The notes below the pieces were generated by a model that did not search any database, had not been told where the DNA came from, and worked only from the letters and a program-made list of their open reading frames with translations. This document shows, one piece after another, positions 33,500 through 42,415 of a stretch of 64,000 nt of DNA. Source of the DNA: BRHc4a sp049323915 (GTDB lineage Bacteria; Bacillota; Desulfotomaculia; Desulfotomaculales; Desulfocucumaceae); assembly GCA_049323915.1 (NCBI GenBank), contig JBMOPC010000059.1, forward strand, positions 1-64,000, written 5' to 3'. The translations under genes were made by a program, and so were the position numbers. Numbering within the stretch: the first letter of the stretch is position 1; each line of letters opens with the position of its first letter.

Positions 33500-34444
33500 C
33501 TAGAACTTTACACAGCAGCTGGACGGCTGGCCGGTTATCACCTTGGATACCTCCCGGGCCACCAGAACTGAGGTGCGCACCTGGGCTTCTTCGGTCAGTC
33601 CGGCGATGTGGGGGCTCAGGATTATATTATCCAGATCCAGCAAGGGAGATGCCCCGGGCGGCTCCTTGGAAAGAACATCGAGGGCGGCTCCGGCTATTTG
33701 TCTGTTCTTAAGAGCCTCATACAGATCGGTTTCATTTATGATTCCGCCCCGGGACGTGTTAATGATTACCGAGTTGGGCCTCATGAGGGCCAGGGTACCC
33801 TTGTTTATTAAATCCCTGGTCTTGTCCGTCAGAGGCACGTGCAGGCTGATAAAGTCGGATCTCTTCAATACTTCCTCGAAATCAGCAAGCTGAACGCCGA
33901 AGTCTGTGCAGGCCAGCTCGTATGGCGGCAGAAAGGGGTCGTAACCCATGAGTACCATTCCGAAGGCCCTGGCGCGGCTTGCAAGCCGGGTGCTTATCTC
34001 TCCCACGCCGACAAGGCCCAGGGTTTTTCCGTTCAGCTCTGACAGTGTGAACTGCTTGCGGCTCCAGTTGCCTTTTTTTACATCGGCTGTGGCCTGTCCC
34101 AGCTGCCTCGAAAAAGCAAGCATGGCGGCGAATACATATTCCGCCACCGAAACGGCATTGGCGTTTCGGGCGAAAACAACCCTGACGCCTGCCTGCCTGC
34201 AGGCTTCCAGGTCAATATTGTCCAGGCCCACACCGAGCCTTCCAATCACTTTGATTTTGGGCCCGGCGGCCAAAAACTCCGCTGTTACCATGGTTTGGTT
34301 CCTTACAACTACTGCGTCGGCGTCCTGAATGGCTGAAAGCAGTTTTTCGGACTTCCAGAGGCCGGGGTCGTAGATTACTTCTCCCAGGGCTTCCAGTATT
34401 TCCAGCCCCTCACTCCAGATGAGTTCTGTAACCACGATTTTCAA
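33500..34444 (-). CDS. D-2-hydroxyacid dehydrogenase, SlcC/SerA-like
   Basis: 314 residues from TTG 34444, chosen because AGGAG stands eight bases upstream; GTG 34453 is too close to it. Rossmann motif LGLVGVGEISTRLASRA, and the catalytic residues of the family: Arg in NTSRGGIINE, Glu in KEPPGASPLLDL, and His in LSPHIAG. The N-terminal YDPGLW...ADAVVVRNQTMVTAE is close to (S)-sulfolactate dehydrogenase SlcC, although phosphoglycerate dehydrogenases are also similar. Together with the Ldh_2 enzyme, two dehydrogenases of opposite stereospecificity could interconvert sulfolactate enantiomers. First gene of the operon; promoter and operator at 34525. Confidence 0.75.
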   Translation of the reverse strand: MKIVVTELIWSEGLEILEALGEVIYDPGLWKSEKLLSAIQDADAVVVRNQTMVTAEFLAAGPKIKVIGRLGVGLDNIDLEACRQAGVRVVFARNANAVSVAEYVFAAMLAFSRQLGQATADVKKGNWSRKQFTLSELNGKTLGLVGVGEISTRLASRARAFGMVLMGYDPFLPPYELACTDFGVQLADFEEVLKRSDFISLHVPLTDKTRDLINKGTLALMRPNSVIINTSRGGIINETDLYEALKNRQIAGAALDVLSKEPPGASPLLDLDNIILSPHIAGLTEEAQVRTSVLVAREVSKVITGQPSSCCVKF

Positions 34445-34524
34445 GATGTTCACTCCTGACTATATTTGCTGCCTGCGATATTTATTATTTCCAATCCGGG
34501 AAAAATAAACTGGCGAAAGGTATG

Positions 34525-34573
34525 TGGTATGACCAATTTACAACATTGTACAGTCTGTATAAAGAGGTGTCAA
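34525..34573 (-). promoter_or_regulatory. Promoter and GntR-type operator of the dehydrogenase/fumarase operon
   Basis: Minus strand: TTGACA (34568-34573), 17 bases, TACAAT (34545-34550). The palindrome TGGTATGACCA (34525-34535) lies at about +3 to +13, a repressor position. Bases 34445-35015 form the divergent intergenic region between this operon and the regulator gene. Confidence 0.75.
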
Positions 34574-34616
34574 TTAAAATTTTGGTTGCGTTATAAGGCC
34601 GGATTATAAAAAAATA

Positions 34617-34673
34617 TTGTATTTGAAACTGATGCGTAGTATATTTTTGATAGCGGTGGTACAGGTATTACCT
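34617..34673 (+). promoter_or_regulatory. Promoter and operator of GntR regulator 1
   Basis: Plus strand: TTGTAT (34617-34622), 17 bases, TATATT (34640-34645), followed by the perfect palindrome AGGTATTACCT (34663-34673). The transcript would have a leader of about 360 bases before ATG 35016; a second possible -10 (TATAAT, 34824-34829) has no clear -35. Confidence 0.55.
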
Positions 34674-35015
34674 CATACAACGGTGTTTGCAATCCGCTCT
34701 GCCAGGGCAAAGAGGCCTTTTCCATAATTTAACCTGTTCAGGTGTTTTGGGGGTGGTTGTCCGGCCTATGCCTGAAATCTGTTCAATTTAAGGTATAAAA
34801 CCAATAATAAATGGTATTTACTTTATAATTATGATTGATTAAGTTGCGTAATCCATGAAATCAGTGGTTATTTGGGATAACGGCGGATTAAATCAAATAG
34901 CTAAGTTATGGGCTGGTTTTCATTATGAGTGGTATTTACAGTTTTCTATTGAAACTGTTGATGTGTTATGGTAAAATTTAAAGGTTATTTTAACCAATAT
35001 TTGGAGGTATTATCG

Positions 35016-35756
35016 ATGGTTAACAGGTTTCAGCCGGTTGTCACCGAGAATAGAAGCCGCTCAGAGAGGATAGTGTCACAGATAAAAAAACTCATGTATG
35101 ATGGGAAGCTGCAACCGGGCGATAAGCTGCCGCCCGAGCGGGAACTGGCTGAAATCATGAATGTTAGCAGGACTTCGGTGCGTGAGGCTATAAAGACCCT
35201 GGCAGCGATGGGGCTTGTGATAATCAGAAAGGGTCACGGGGTGTTTGTTGTGGAGGCTAACCTCGGGACGGTCATAAACAATGTGGGCGATGCCCTTGTA
35301 TTGAAAAAGGAAGAAGTCGAACAGCTCTTCGAAATACGTAAAGTACTTGAGACTCAGGCCGCGCACTGGGCGGCCGAAAGGGCCACCGACGAGGAGATAG
35401 AGTATTTATACAGGCTGGTTGCCGAGGCAAAGGCCGCATGTAAGGACCCGGACACCAATATGGAAATAATAACAACCCATGACACCACATTTCACAATGC
35501 AGTCATTGAGGCCTCCCACAACAATGTGCTGGGCATGGTGATGAGCGGGCTGCTGGGGGCCCTTGCCAAGGTGAGGGCAAGGACAATGAGCTTACCCGGA
35601 AGGGTTTCCCAGTCAATAATCGATCATGAGGAAATAGTTAAGGCCATTATGTCCAGGGAAGGTAAGAAAGCCAGCAAGGCAATGTTGAATCATTTGGAAA
35701 GCGTTGAGAAATCAATCAAGGAGCAGGCAATAGAAGCCGACAAGGGGAAAAATTAA
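35016..35756 (+). CDS. FadR-subfamily GntR transcriptional regulator 1
   Basis: 246 residues from ATG 35016 (TTGGAGGTATTATCG site); an earlier in-frame start at 34968 has no such site. Winged-helix domain residues 12-78 with the GntR signature LMYDGKLQPGDKLPPERELAEIMNVSRTSVREAIKTL; FCD-type helical effector domain residues 90-235 with the metal-binding pattern Asp...His...His (EIITTHDTTFHNAVIEASHN, IIDHEEIVKAI). FadR-type FCD regulators often bind hydroxy-carboxylic acids. Likely binds the TGGTATTACCA-type sites, including one at its own promoter. Confidence 0.9.
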   Translation: MVNRFQPVVTENRSRSERIVSQIKKLMYDGKLQPGDKLPPERELAEIMNVSRTSVREAIKTLAAMGLVIIRKGHGVFVVEANLGTVINNVGDALVLKKEEVEQLFEIRKVLETQAAHWAAERATDEEIEYLYRLVAEAKAACKDPDTNMEIITTHDTTFHNAVIEASHNNVLGMVMSGLLGALAKVRARTMSLPGRVSQSIIDHEEIVKAIMSREGKKASKAMLNHLESVEKSIKEQAIEADKGKN

Positions 35757-35767
35757 TAATTAAGCAA

Positions 35768-35855
35768 AGAGAGGGGAACCATACAATAGGTTCCCCTCTC
35801 TGTTGGCGTTATGAGCAAAAGGAAGAGCGCCCGGCTTTACGGTCCGGCGCTCTTC
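35768..35855. terminator. Two strong hairpins between convergent genes
   Basis: First hairpin AGAGAGGGGAACC (35768-35780) with GGTTCCCCTCTCT (35789-35801), 13 pairs. Second GAAGAGCGCC (35822-35831) with GGCGCTCTTC (35846-35855), 10 pairs. They separate the regulator gene from the convergent TauE gene and probably end both transcripts. Confidence 0.7.
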
Positions 35856-35924
35856 TTATGAAGGGAGTACCGGGTACGCTAAATCAGCCCTTAGTCCGGT
35901 TTATATCGATATTCCGGCATGTTG

Positions 35925-36656
35925 CTAATGACGCACAGTTAATATCACCCCGCTTATGAAAATCAGCAGGTTTACGTAGAGTATAAACTGCTGGTCGGTT
36001 ATTCTGTTAATCAACTTGCTTCCCAGCCAGCTTCCCAGGAACAAAAGCGGTGTCAACTCCAGCCCGCTTATCAGCAGGGACTTGTTCAGCAGGTCCAGCT
36101 GGGTGTAGGTGATCATTTTAAGAATGTCGCTGAAGAACAGAATACCCACCAGTGTGGCCACGAAGGACCCTTTGCTAAGATTTTTTGTAGCCAGATAAAT
36201 GGTTACAATTATTCCCCCGGAGTGGGCTATGGCCGATGAAACGCCTCCTATTACACTGATCACCACGCCAGCGGGGGTGCCCAGGTTTGCGCCGGAAAAC
36301 AGGCCTGGATTTTTCAGTCTTATTATCTGATAGGCGCTGAAAACCATGGCGATTATTCCTATGGTCAGTTTGGTGAGGGAGGGGGAGGCCCAGGCCAGAT
36401 AATAAGATCCGGCCAACACTCCGGCAAGGAACCCCGGCAGCAGTATGTATATGTATTTCAGGTCCCACTTGTTTCTATGAAGCCAGAGGGTGGAGATGTC
36501 GGTAATCAGCATCATAGGAGCCATCAGCGCCACTACCATTTTGGGTTCCAGCATAAGAGACAGCAGGGGGGTTAAAAAAACCCCCGCTCCAATTCCGAAA
36601 GTGGTTTTAATGATACCGGCCATTAGTGCGGCTGTTGTGGTAAAAAAGAGATCCAT
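35925..36656 (-). CDS. TauE/SafE family anion exporter
   Basis: 243 residues, seven or eight membrane segments. Family pattern: two similar halves with AGIIKTTFGIGAGVFLTPLLSLML at the N-terminus and GTPAGVVISVIGGVSSAIAHSGGIIVTIYL in the middle. TauE/SafE proteins export sulfite, sulfoacetate or related anions. With SuyAB in the same regulon, release of sulfite formed from sulfolactate is a consistent role. The gene stands alone, with its own promoter and operator (36809). Confidence 0.85.
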   Translation of the reverse strand: MDLFFTTTAALMAGIIKTTFGIGAGVFLTPLLSLMLEPKMVVALMAPMMLITDISTLWLHRNKWDLKYIYILLPGFLAGVLAGSYYLAWASPSLTKLTIGIIAMVFSAYQIIRLKNPGLFSGANLGTPAGVVISVIGGVSSAIAHSGGIIVTIYLATKNLSKGSFVATLVGILFFSDILKMITYTQLDLLNKSLLISGLELTPLLFLGSWLGSKLINRITDQQFILYVNLLIFISGVILTVRH

Positions 36657-36808
36657 AATTTCGCCCCTGTTTAGAACTGGTGTTCCAAATATATATAAAA
36701 ACCCAGGCTGAACTGGGTTTGTTCGCCAACCCCGGGAACGTATGGCAGCCCCCGGGGGGTTTATGGGATGGTGAGGTTTTAGCTAAATGCTCATACCTCA
36801 TAGGTATG

Positions 36809-36847
36809 TGGTATTACCAATATAAATCCGTATAAATTTTTTGTCAA
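36809..36847 (-). promoter_or_regulatory. Promoter and operator of the TauE/SafE gene
   Basis: Minus strand: TTGACA (36842-36847), 17 bases, TATATT (36819-36824). The palindrome TGGTATTACCA occupies 36809-36819. A further palindrome CATACCT-CAT-AGGTATG abuts it (36792-36808). Bases 36657-37060 contain this unit and the promoter of the fumarase/SDH operon. Confidence 0.75.
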
Positions 36848-36963
36848 TAGCTGATAGTAAATTTCCGGCATTTTTTAAATTTTACCGGTTTAATTCCTGG
36901 TTGGCTATTATTTTAATGAAATTTAGTTGACAATCTATATTGCGTCAGAAAAAAAATTGGTGC

Positions 36964-37008
36964 TATAATGTAAAAAATGTATGAGGTCAGAGGAAAGAGG
37001 TAATACCA
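36964..37008 (+). promoter_or_regulatory. Promoter and operator of the fumarase/SDH operon
   Basis: Extended -10 TGC-TATAAT (36964-36969) with a weak -35 TTGCGT 18 bases upstream. The operator AGGTAATACCA is at 36998-37008, around +23 to +33. Confidence 0.6.
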
Positions 37009-37060
37009 ATTCACGTCTTTGATTATGCCGCTGTATTTAAATCCGGAGGAGGTAAGAGAA

Positions 37061-37963
37061 TTGTCTAAGACACCAGTATCGGATTCTTTTTACGATGTTG
37101 TGGAGGAGCTTTGTAAAGACCTGTACGTCAAGGCGCTGAAAGATCTACCGCCCGACGTCAGGGAGGCCCTCAGGGATGCCTGCGAAAAGGAGGAATCTGA
37201 AACGGGCCGGCAGGTACTTGCCACTATGATTGAAAACATTGGAGTGGCCGACGACAGAAACCGTCTGATTTGCCAGGACACAGGAATCCCCATATATTTC
37301 GTAAAAGTCGGCAACAGGCTGAGCGTTGACTTTGTGCGCCTGGAAGAAGCCATAATCAAGGGCTGCCAGAGGGCAACAGTGGAGCACCCCCTAAGGTCCA
37401 GCGTGGTTTCCCCCTTCAAGAGGCAAAACAATCAGAACAGCTCCGGCTACCGTATTCCGTCCATTAATTATGATGTTGTCCGGGATAATGACAAGGTAGA
37501 GATTCTTATGGTGCCCAAGGGGTCAGGGTCTGAAAACATGAGCTTCCTCAAAATGCTCATACCGGCCGAGGGAGTACGCGGGGTAAAAAGATTCATTCTG
37601 GAGACAGTTGTGAACAATATCGGTGCAAACCCGTGCCCTCCCTATGTTGTCGGGATTGGAATCGGAGGAACGGCGGATATGTGCATGAAGCTGGCCAAGA
37701 TTGCAGCGGTTACCCGGCCACTGGGCTCAAAGAATCCGGACCCGGAGATGGCGGCCTTCGAGGAAGAAATGTTCAATGCCGTCAATGATCTTGGTATAGG
37801 CCCCATGGGGCTGGGCGGCGTAAAGACGGCCCTGGCCGTGAATGTGGAGCACGCCTACACCCACATCACCCAGAACCCTGTGGCCATTAACATACAGTGC
37901 TGGCCGGCGCGGCGCGCAAAAGCCACCATTTCTTCCGACGGGAAATATGAAATAGGTTACTAG
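37061..37963 (+). CDS. Class I fumarate hydratase alpha subunit, pair 2
   Basis: 300 residues from TTG 37061, which stands seven bases after GGAGGAGGT; ATG 37025 further upstream has no ribosome binding site. Cluster cysteines in ICQDTGIPIYFVKVG, NPCPPYVVGIGIGG and NIQCWPARR, and the signature GSENMSFLKMLIPAEG. The enzyme reversibly hydrates fumarate. Co-transcribed with its beta subunit and all four succinate dehydrogenase genes, it forms the fumarate branch linking malate and succinate, as in propionate-oxidising and fumarate-respiring Peptococcaceae. Confidence 0.88.
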   Translation: MSKTPVSDSFYDVVEELCKDLYVKALKDLPPDVREALRDACEKEESETGRQVLATMIENIGVADDRNRLICQDTGIPIYFVKVGNRLSVDFVRLEEAIIKGCQRATVEHPLRSSVVSPFKRQNNQNSSGYRIPSINYDVVRDNDKVEILMVPKGSGSENMSFLKMLIPAEGVRGVKRFILETVVNNIGANPCPPYVVGIGIGGTADMCMKLAKIAAVTRPLGSKNPDPEMAAFEEEMFNAVNDLGIGPMGLGGVKTALAVNVEHAYTHITQNPVAINIQCWPARRAKATISSDGKYEIGY

Positions 37964-37980
37964 AGAGGGAGGGGAAACAA

Positions 37981-38574
37981 ATGGCTGAGTACACATTAAA
38001 AACTCCTTTAAGCGAAGAAAACGTAAGAAAGCTTAAGGTTGGCGACAAGGTTACACTGGAAGGCGTTATCTTCGGAATAAGGGATGCCAATTTAATAAGG
38101 ATGTTTGACGGACAAGTCCCCTCTCCGGTGGACCTGACCGGCGCGGCCTGCATACATACCGCGCCGAACGTGAAGAAGGTCGGCGAAGGCAAATATGAAC
38201 CGGTGTGTATAGGCACAACCACCAGCGCCCGCATGGACAGGTTTACCCCGGGGCTCATGCTGCAGTATGGAGTCAGGGCTGTAATAGGCAAGGCAGGAAT
38301 GATGGAAGCCAGCATGGAGGCCATGAAAAAGCACGGAGGATGCTATCTGGCCATAGTTGGCGGTGCGGCGGCATGGGAGACCGAGAGGATAGTGGAGATC
38401 GAGGGCGTCTGGTGGGAAGACCTTATGCCTGAAGCTATTTGGAAATTCCAGACCAAAAATTTCGGCCCCCTGATCGTGGCGATGGACTCCCACGGCAACA
38501 ATCTGTATTTTGACATCAAGGCCAAGGCGGCCTCCAAATTGCCGGAGATATTTAAAAAGATAGGCGCTGAGTAA
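37981..38574 (+). CDS. Class I fumarate hydratase beta subunit, pair 2
   Basis: 197 residues behind GAGAGGGAGGGG. Conserved GDKVTLEGVIFGIRDANLIRMF, CIHTAPNVKKV, GTTTSARMDRFTP and GKAGMMEASMEAMKKHGGCYLAIVGGAAA. It differs clearly from the pair-1 beta subunit, so the two pairs are old paralogues. Length is normal. Confidence 0.88.
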   Translation: MAEYTLKTPLSEENVRKLKVGDKVTLEGVIFGIRDANLIRMFDGQVPSPVDLTGAACIHTAPNVKKVGEGKYEPVCIGTTTSARMDRFTPGLMLQYGVRAVIGKAGMMEASMEAMKKHGGCYLAIVGGAAAWETERIVEIEGVWWEDLMPEAIWKFQTKNFGPLIVAMDSHGNNLYFDIKAKAASKLPEIFKKIGAE

Positions 38575-38642
38575 AGCCATGCTTGCCCGTGGGCGCGAAA
38601 GCCCCCTGAGGTATGAATAACACTGTCTAGGAGGGAATTGAT

Positions 38643-39032
38643 ATGTCCAGCCGGGAGATGGCAGCCTCCCAGAGTTACAAAACACACAGCCAGGTCTGGA
38701 CCGCGGTGGGAATGTGGGCGTGGATACTGCACCGCATTACAGGTATCGGCCTGGTGTTATACTTATTGCTTCACGCGACACTTATGTCAACCTCGCTTAT
38801 CAGCGGGGCGCAGGCCTTTAACACAACCCTGACCACGCTTATGACCAATCCTGTGCTGCACTTCATGGAATTGCTTCTGGTCGGTGCGGTTATCTATCAC
38901 GGACTGAATGGTATACGCCTTTTGCTTTTTGATATCGGGATAGGTTTTTCCAGGCAGAAGGAGATATTCTACGCCGCAATGGCACTGGGCGCGATTATGT
39001 GGATATATGTTGTGGCAATAAAACTTTCCTAA
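38643..39032 (+). CDS. sdhC: Succinate dehydrogenase/fumarate reductase membrane subunit C
   Basis: 129 residues, three membrane helices. AWILHRITGIGLVLYLLLHATLM holds the family motif HRxTG and a likely haem-ligand His; VIYHGLNGIRLLLFDIG in the third helix is the second conserved His/Asn-Gly motif. Preceded by CTAGGAGGG. With the small subunit at 39059 it anchors SdhAB and carries haem b and the quinone site. Confidence 0.85.
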   Translation: MSSREMAASQSYKTHSQVWTAVGMWAWILHRITGIGLVLYLLLHATLMSTSLISGAQAFNTTLTTLMTNPVLHFMELLLVGAVIYHGLNGIRLLLFDIGIGFSRQKEIFYAAMALGAIMWIYVVAIKLS

Positions 39033-39058
39033 GAATAATAACGGGGGAAGGTGTACTC

Positions 39059-39382
39059 GTGAACGCTCTGACATGGTTGTTACAAAGAATCAGTGCCGCT
39101 GTTCTGGTTGTTGTGCTGGGAATACACGTATGGTCACTTTACGTGCTTAATACCGGTGTAATCAATTTCAGCGAGGCCAAGGCCAGACTGATCAGCGCTC
39201 CGTATATCACACTCTATGCTTTGCTGTTGTTCTTTGGTTTATTCCATGCCCTCAACGGGTTATACACCGTAATGGTCGACATGGGGCTTAAGACAAGAAA
39301 GACCACCATCGGGATACTGCTTGTCCTGGGAACGGCGCTTTTCGGAATAGGCCTGTACTCTGTTGTTCAATTCATTATGTAA
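39059..39382 (+). CDS. sdhD: Succinate dehydrogenase/fumarate reductase membrane subunit D
   Basis: 107 residues from GTG 39059 behind GGGGGAAGG. Three membrane helices. LQRISAAVLVVVLGIHVWSLYVL and LFFGLFHALNGLYTVMVDMG repeat the motifs of subunit C (Arg-Ile-Ser-Ala for the first, His-Ala-Leu-Asn-Gly for the last), so four candidate haem-ligand histidines are available across C and D: a di-haem type is possible. Confidence 0.82.
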   Translation: MNALTWLLQRISAAVLVVVLGIHVWSLYVLNTGVINFSEAKARLISAPYITLYALLLFFGLFHALNGLYTVMVDMGLKTRKTTIGILLVLGTALFGIGLYSVVQFIM

Positions 39383-39401
39383 TTTTGGGAGGGCGGATAA
39401 G

Positions 39402-40127
39402 TTGTCTTCACAGGAAATCAATGCCAAGATATTCCGCTATGATCCGGAAACAGACACCGAGCCGAGATTTGACACATTTACCGTGCCGGTGATAAAAAAC
39501 ATGGCCGTACTGGATGTGGTTATGCATGTGCAGAATTACATCGATAAAACACTGGCCTTTCGCTGTTCCTGCAGGATAGGCATGTGCGGCTCCTGCGCCA
39601 TGTATATCAACGGAAGGCCCAGGCTGGCATGCCGCACCCAGGTGTCCGGCCTCGGAACATCAAACATAACTATTATGCCCCTGCCCAATTTGCCCATTAT
39701 AAGGGACCTGGCCACCGACATGGAGCCATTTTTCGAAAAATGGAAGAAGATAAAGCCCTTTTACGTTGGCAAGAGCGAGCTGAAAGATCCGGCTATTATC
39801 CGGCCGGACTCCGGAGAGAGGGAATTTATAGACCAGATGCTCGACTGCATAACATGCGGGTGCTGCTACGGGGCCTGTTCCATGGTGGCCACAAACGAGG
39901 AGTACCTCGGGCCGGCAGCCCTCAACAGGGCCTATACTCTCATCGCTGACAAGCGGGATGCCATAAGGGTCGAGAGGCTCAAAGTGGTGGGGAGGTCTTA
40001 CGGCGTGTGGAGATGCCATGATCAGTTCAACTGCGCCGAAGTTTGCCCCAAAAAGCTTGTTCCCACCAAGTCCATTCAGCAGTTGAAGAAGCGCTGCGTG
40101 CTGCATAAGTTCGGAGTGTTCAAGTAA
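39402..40127 (+). CDS. sdhB: Succinate dehydrogenase/fumarate reductase iron-sulfur subunit B
   Basis: 241 residues from TTG 39402 behind GGGAGGGCGG. [2Fe-2S] ligands in CSCRIGMCGSCAMYINGRPRLAC (about residues 55-75); [4Fe-4S]/[3Fe-4S] ligands in CITCGCCYGACS and CHDQFNCAEVCPKKLVP. All cluster cysteines are intact. It transfers electrons between the flavoprotein and the membrane subunits. Confidence 0.92.
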   Translation: MSSQEINAKIFRYDPETDTEPRFDTFTVPVIKNMAVLDVVMHVQNYIDKTLAFRCSCRIGMCGSCAMYINGRPRLACRTQVSGLGTSNITIMPLPNLPIIRDLATDMEPFFEKWKKIKPFYVGKSELKDPAIIRPDSGEREFIDQMLDCITCGCCYGACSMVATNEEYLGPAALNRAYTLIADKRDAIRVERLKVVGRSYGVWRCHDQFNCAEVCPKKLVPTKSIQQLKKRCVLHKFGVFK

Positions 40128-40154
40128 TACAGCAATGTAAGGAGGGTGGCTTTT

Positions 40155-41891
40155 GTGAATGAGATCAAGACTGATGTATTGATCCTGGGCAGCGGCGGCG
40201 CCGGTTTGTTTGCCGCGCTGCACGTGTACGATTACAACCCCAGCCTGGAAGTGGTACTGGCCACCAAGGGACTGATTGGTAAGTGCGGGTGCAGCCGGAT
40301 GGTGCAGGGCGGGCTGAACGTGGTGCTAAATCCTGCGGATTCTGTAGAAAAGCACTTTATGGATACAATCAAGGGCGGCGGATTTATCAACGACCAGGAG
40401 TTGGCATATACTCTGGTTAGCGATGCCCCCAAGGCCGTTCACGAGATGGAAGTCAAGGTGGGCTGCTACTTTGACAGGGCTGAGGACGGGACTATTCACC
40501 AGAAGGCCTTTGCCGGCCAGTCCTTTGACCGGACGGTTCACGTGGCGGACCTTAGCGGAATCCAGATAGTGGCCAGGCTGACCGACCAGATTTTCCGCAG
40601 GCAGGACAGGATAAAGGTTCTGGAGGAGACACGGGGACTGGACCTTTTAACCACCGGCGAGGGGGACCGGGTGGTGGGCGCCGTGATGGCCGATATGAGA
40701 ACAGGCGAGTTCATTGTGGTAAACGCCAAGGTTGTTATTGTGGCAACGGGCGGGGCCTCCTCGATGTATAAAATCGCGGCACCTTCCTTTGATAAGACCG
40801 GTGACGGAATGGCCATGTGCTTCAGGGCCGGGGCTGTGTTCATGGATATGGAAATGATGCAGTTCCACCCGACGGGCCTGCTGGCGGGGCAGTCGAGGCT
40901 CAGCGGGAGCGTTCTTGAAGAGGGGCTGAGGGGCGCCGGCGGCTACCTCATAAACGGGCTGGGCGAAAGATTTATGGAGCGCTATGACCCTGAGCGCATG
41001 GAGCGGTCAACCCGCGACCGCGTGGCCAGGGCCGGCTACATGGAGATAATGGCCGGCAGGGGCACTGAAAGCGGCGGAGTTTACCTGGTTATGAGCCACC
41101 TGGGCCCCGAATTTGTGGAGAAAAAGTTCCCCGGAATGTGTGACCGGGTCAAGGATATAGGAAAGGACCTGGCCCGGGAGCCGGTTGAGATAAGCCCCAC
41201 ATCTCACTTTATGATGGGCGGTGTGAAAATAGACCCCGACTGCCGGTCGATAAACATGAAAGGACTTGTTGTGTCCGGCGAGGACTCCAGCGGGGTGCAC
41301 GGGGCCAACCGGCTGGGAGGAAATGGTATCTGCGAGTCAACCACCTTTGGCCGCAGGGCGGGGGATACTGCGGCGGCCATTGCGGAGCAGGAAGTACTGA
41401 GGCCGTACAGGCAGGAGCAGGTTGAGGAAATCAGGAGGCGCTGGACAAAGTTCTTCAGGCGTACTGAAGGTGTGGATATTTACCCCATCAGGGACGAGAT
41501 CAAAAACCTGATGTGGGAGAAGGTCGGAGTGGTACGGGAGGGCAAAAAGCTCCAGGAGGCCATGGCAAGGCTGGACGAGCTTCTGGAAATGGCTGATCAG
41601 GCATATGTGGCCAACAGGACACTCTCCAGGTATAACATGGAGTGGAACGATATACTGAACACTATCAACTGGATAACTGTGGCCCGCATGGTATCCAAGT
41701 CGGCGTCACTGAGGACCGAAAGCCGTGGTTCCCATTACAGGTCGGATTTCACCGGGACCGACAATGAGAACTGGCTGGTGAACATTTACCTGAAGAACAA
41801 GGGCGACATGGAAATAGAGAGCTTTATGAAGCCTGTCAACGCCACCCGCTTTTCAATAGAGGAAATACAGAAGGCCAACCTTAAGTACTAA
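40155..41891 (+). CDS. sdhA: Succinate dehydrogenase/fumarate reductase flavoprotein subunit A
   Basis: 578 residues from GTG 40155, nine bases after GGAGG. FAD-binding VLILGSGGAGLFAALHVYDYNP; dicarboxylate-site MMQFHPTGLLAG; active-site region HFMMGGVKIDPDC and SGVHGANRLGGNGICESTTFG. At the position where SdhA/FrdA normally carry the His that binds FAD covalently (SHT-x-x-AQGG), this protein reads CGCSRMVQGG, so FAD is probably not covalently bound. It otherwise has the full fold. Reaction: succinate and fumarate interconversion. Confidence 0.9.
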   Translation: MNEIKTDVLILGSGGAGLFAALHVYDYNPSLEVVLATKGLIGKCGCSRMVQGGLNVVLNPADSVEKHFMDTIKGGGFINDQELAYTLVSDAPKAVHEMEVKVGCYFDRAEDGTIHQKAFAGQSFDRTVHVADLSGIQIVARLTDQIFRRQDRIKVLEETRGLDLLTTGEGDRVVGAVMADMRTGEFIVVNAKVVIVATGGASSMYKIAAPSFDKTGDGMAMCFRAGAVFMDMEMMQFHPTGLLAGQSRLSGSVLEEGLRGAGGYLINGLGERFMERYDPERMERSTRDRVARAGYMEIMAGRGTESGGVYLVMSHLGPEFVEKKFPGMCDRVKDIGKDLAREPVEISPTSHFMMGGVKIDPDCRSINMKGLVVSGEDSSGVHGANRLGGNGICESTTFGRRAGDTAAAIAEQEVLRPYRQEQVEEIRRRWTKFFRRTEGVDIYPIRDEIKNLMWEKVGVVREGKKLQEAMARLDELLEMADQAYVANRTLSRYNMEWNDILNTINWITVARMVSKSASLRTESRGSHYRSDFTGTDNENWLVNIYLKNKGDMEIESFMKPVNATRFSIEEIQKANLKY

Positions 41892-41905
41892 ATAAAAATG
41901 TTAAA

Positions 41906-41946
41906 GGCCCCCGGTCCGCATTATGGCGGCGCCGGGGGCCTTTTTG
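41906..41946. terminator. Bidirectional terminator between sdhA and tctB
   Basis: GGCCCCCGG (41906-41914) with CCGGGGGCC (41932-41940), followed by TTTTTGTC on the plus strand and by TTTAACATTTTT on the minus strand. It serves the converging SDH and Tct operons. Confidence 0.88.
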
Positions 41947-41968
41947 TCTTATCAGCTTGGCAGGTTGG

Positions 41969-42415
41969 CTACCAGTCAAACAATAATCCCACCGGGAGAG
42001 GCACATTGAACAAGTAATAGAAAACAGCATAGAAGCCTGTGCATACCAGTACGGCCAGTGTGACCGAACTCAACAGACTGCGGCTTTTGTCCGTTCCCCG
42101 GCTGAGGAACCAGAAGAAAAACGAAAGGAAGATCACACTGGATGGTACGAACCCTACCAGTATCATCAGGGCCAGGAATGACACGATGCCGGCTACCATG
42201 GCTAAAAGGCGCCGGGCTTCCACACCCTCGAAGGGCTTCTCCCTCTTCTTTTGAATAAGGCTCACAATCAGCTGCAGCATACTGAATATGCCAAGTATCA
42301 CGGCAATAACCCTGGGAAAGAAACTGCCCATTTCGGTATAGTCCCCGGCCATATACCAGGATGCCACGGCGACCAGTAGAAAGGCCAGTGAAGATATCGC
42401 GGTGCTAGTGGGCAA
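41969..42415 (-). CDS. tctB: TctB, small membrane subunit of a tripartite tricarboxylate transporter
   Basis: 148 residues, four membrane segments with the family's layout (SLAFLLVAVASWYMAGDYTEMGSFFPRVIAVILG). Overlaps the end of tctA by 11 bases. TctB pairs with TctA in the membrane. In Chromohalobacter a TctABC-type system (SlcHFG) imports sulfolactate; the same family also imports citrate and other carboxylates. Confidence 0.82.
   Translation of the reverse strand: MPTSTAISSLAFLLVAVASWYMAGDYTEMGSFFPRVIAVILGIFSMLQLIVSLIQKKREKPFEGVEARRLLAMVAGIVSFLALMILVGFVPSSVIFLSFFFWFLSRGTDKSRSLLSSVTLAVLVCTGFYAVFYYLFNVPLPVGLLFDW

Noticed and set aside
36971..37060. ATG at 37025 as start of fumarase alpha
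   Set aside because: No ribosome binding site; the operator lies just upstream, while TTG 37061 follows GGAGGAGGT.
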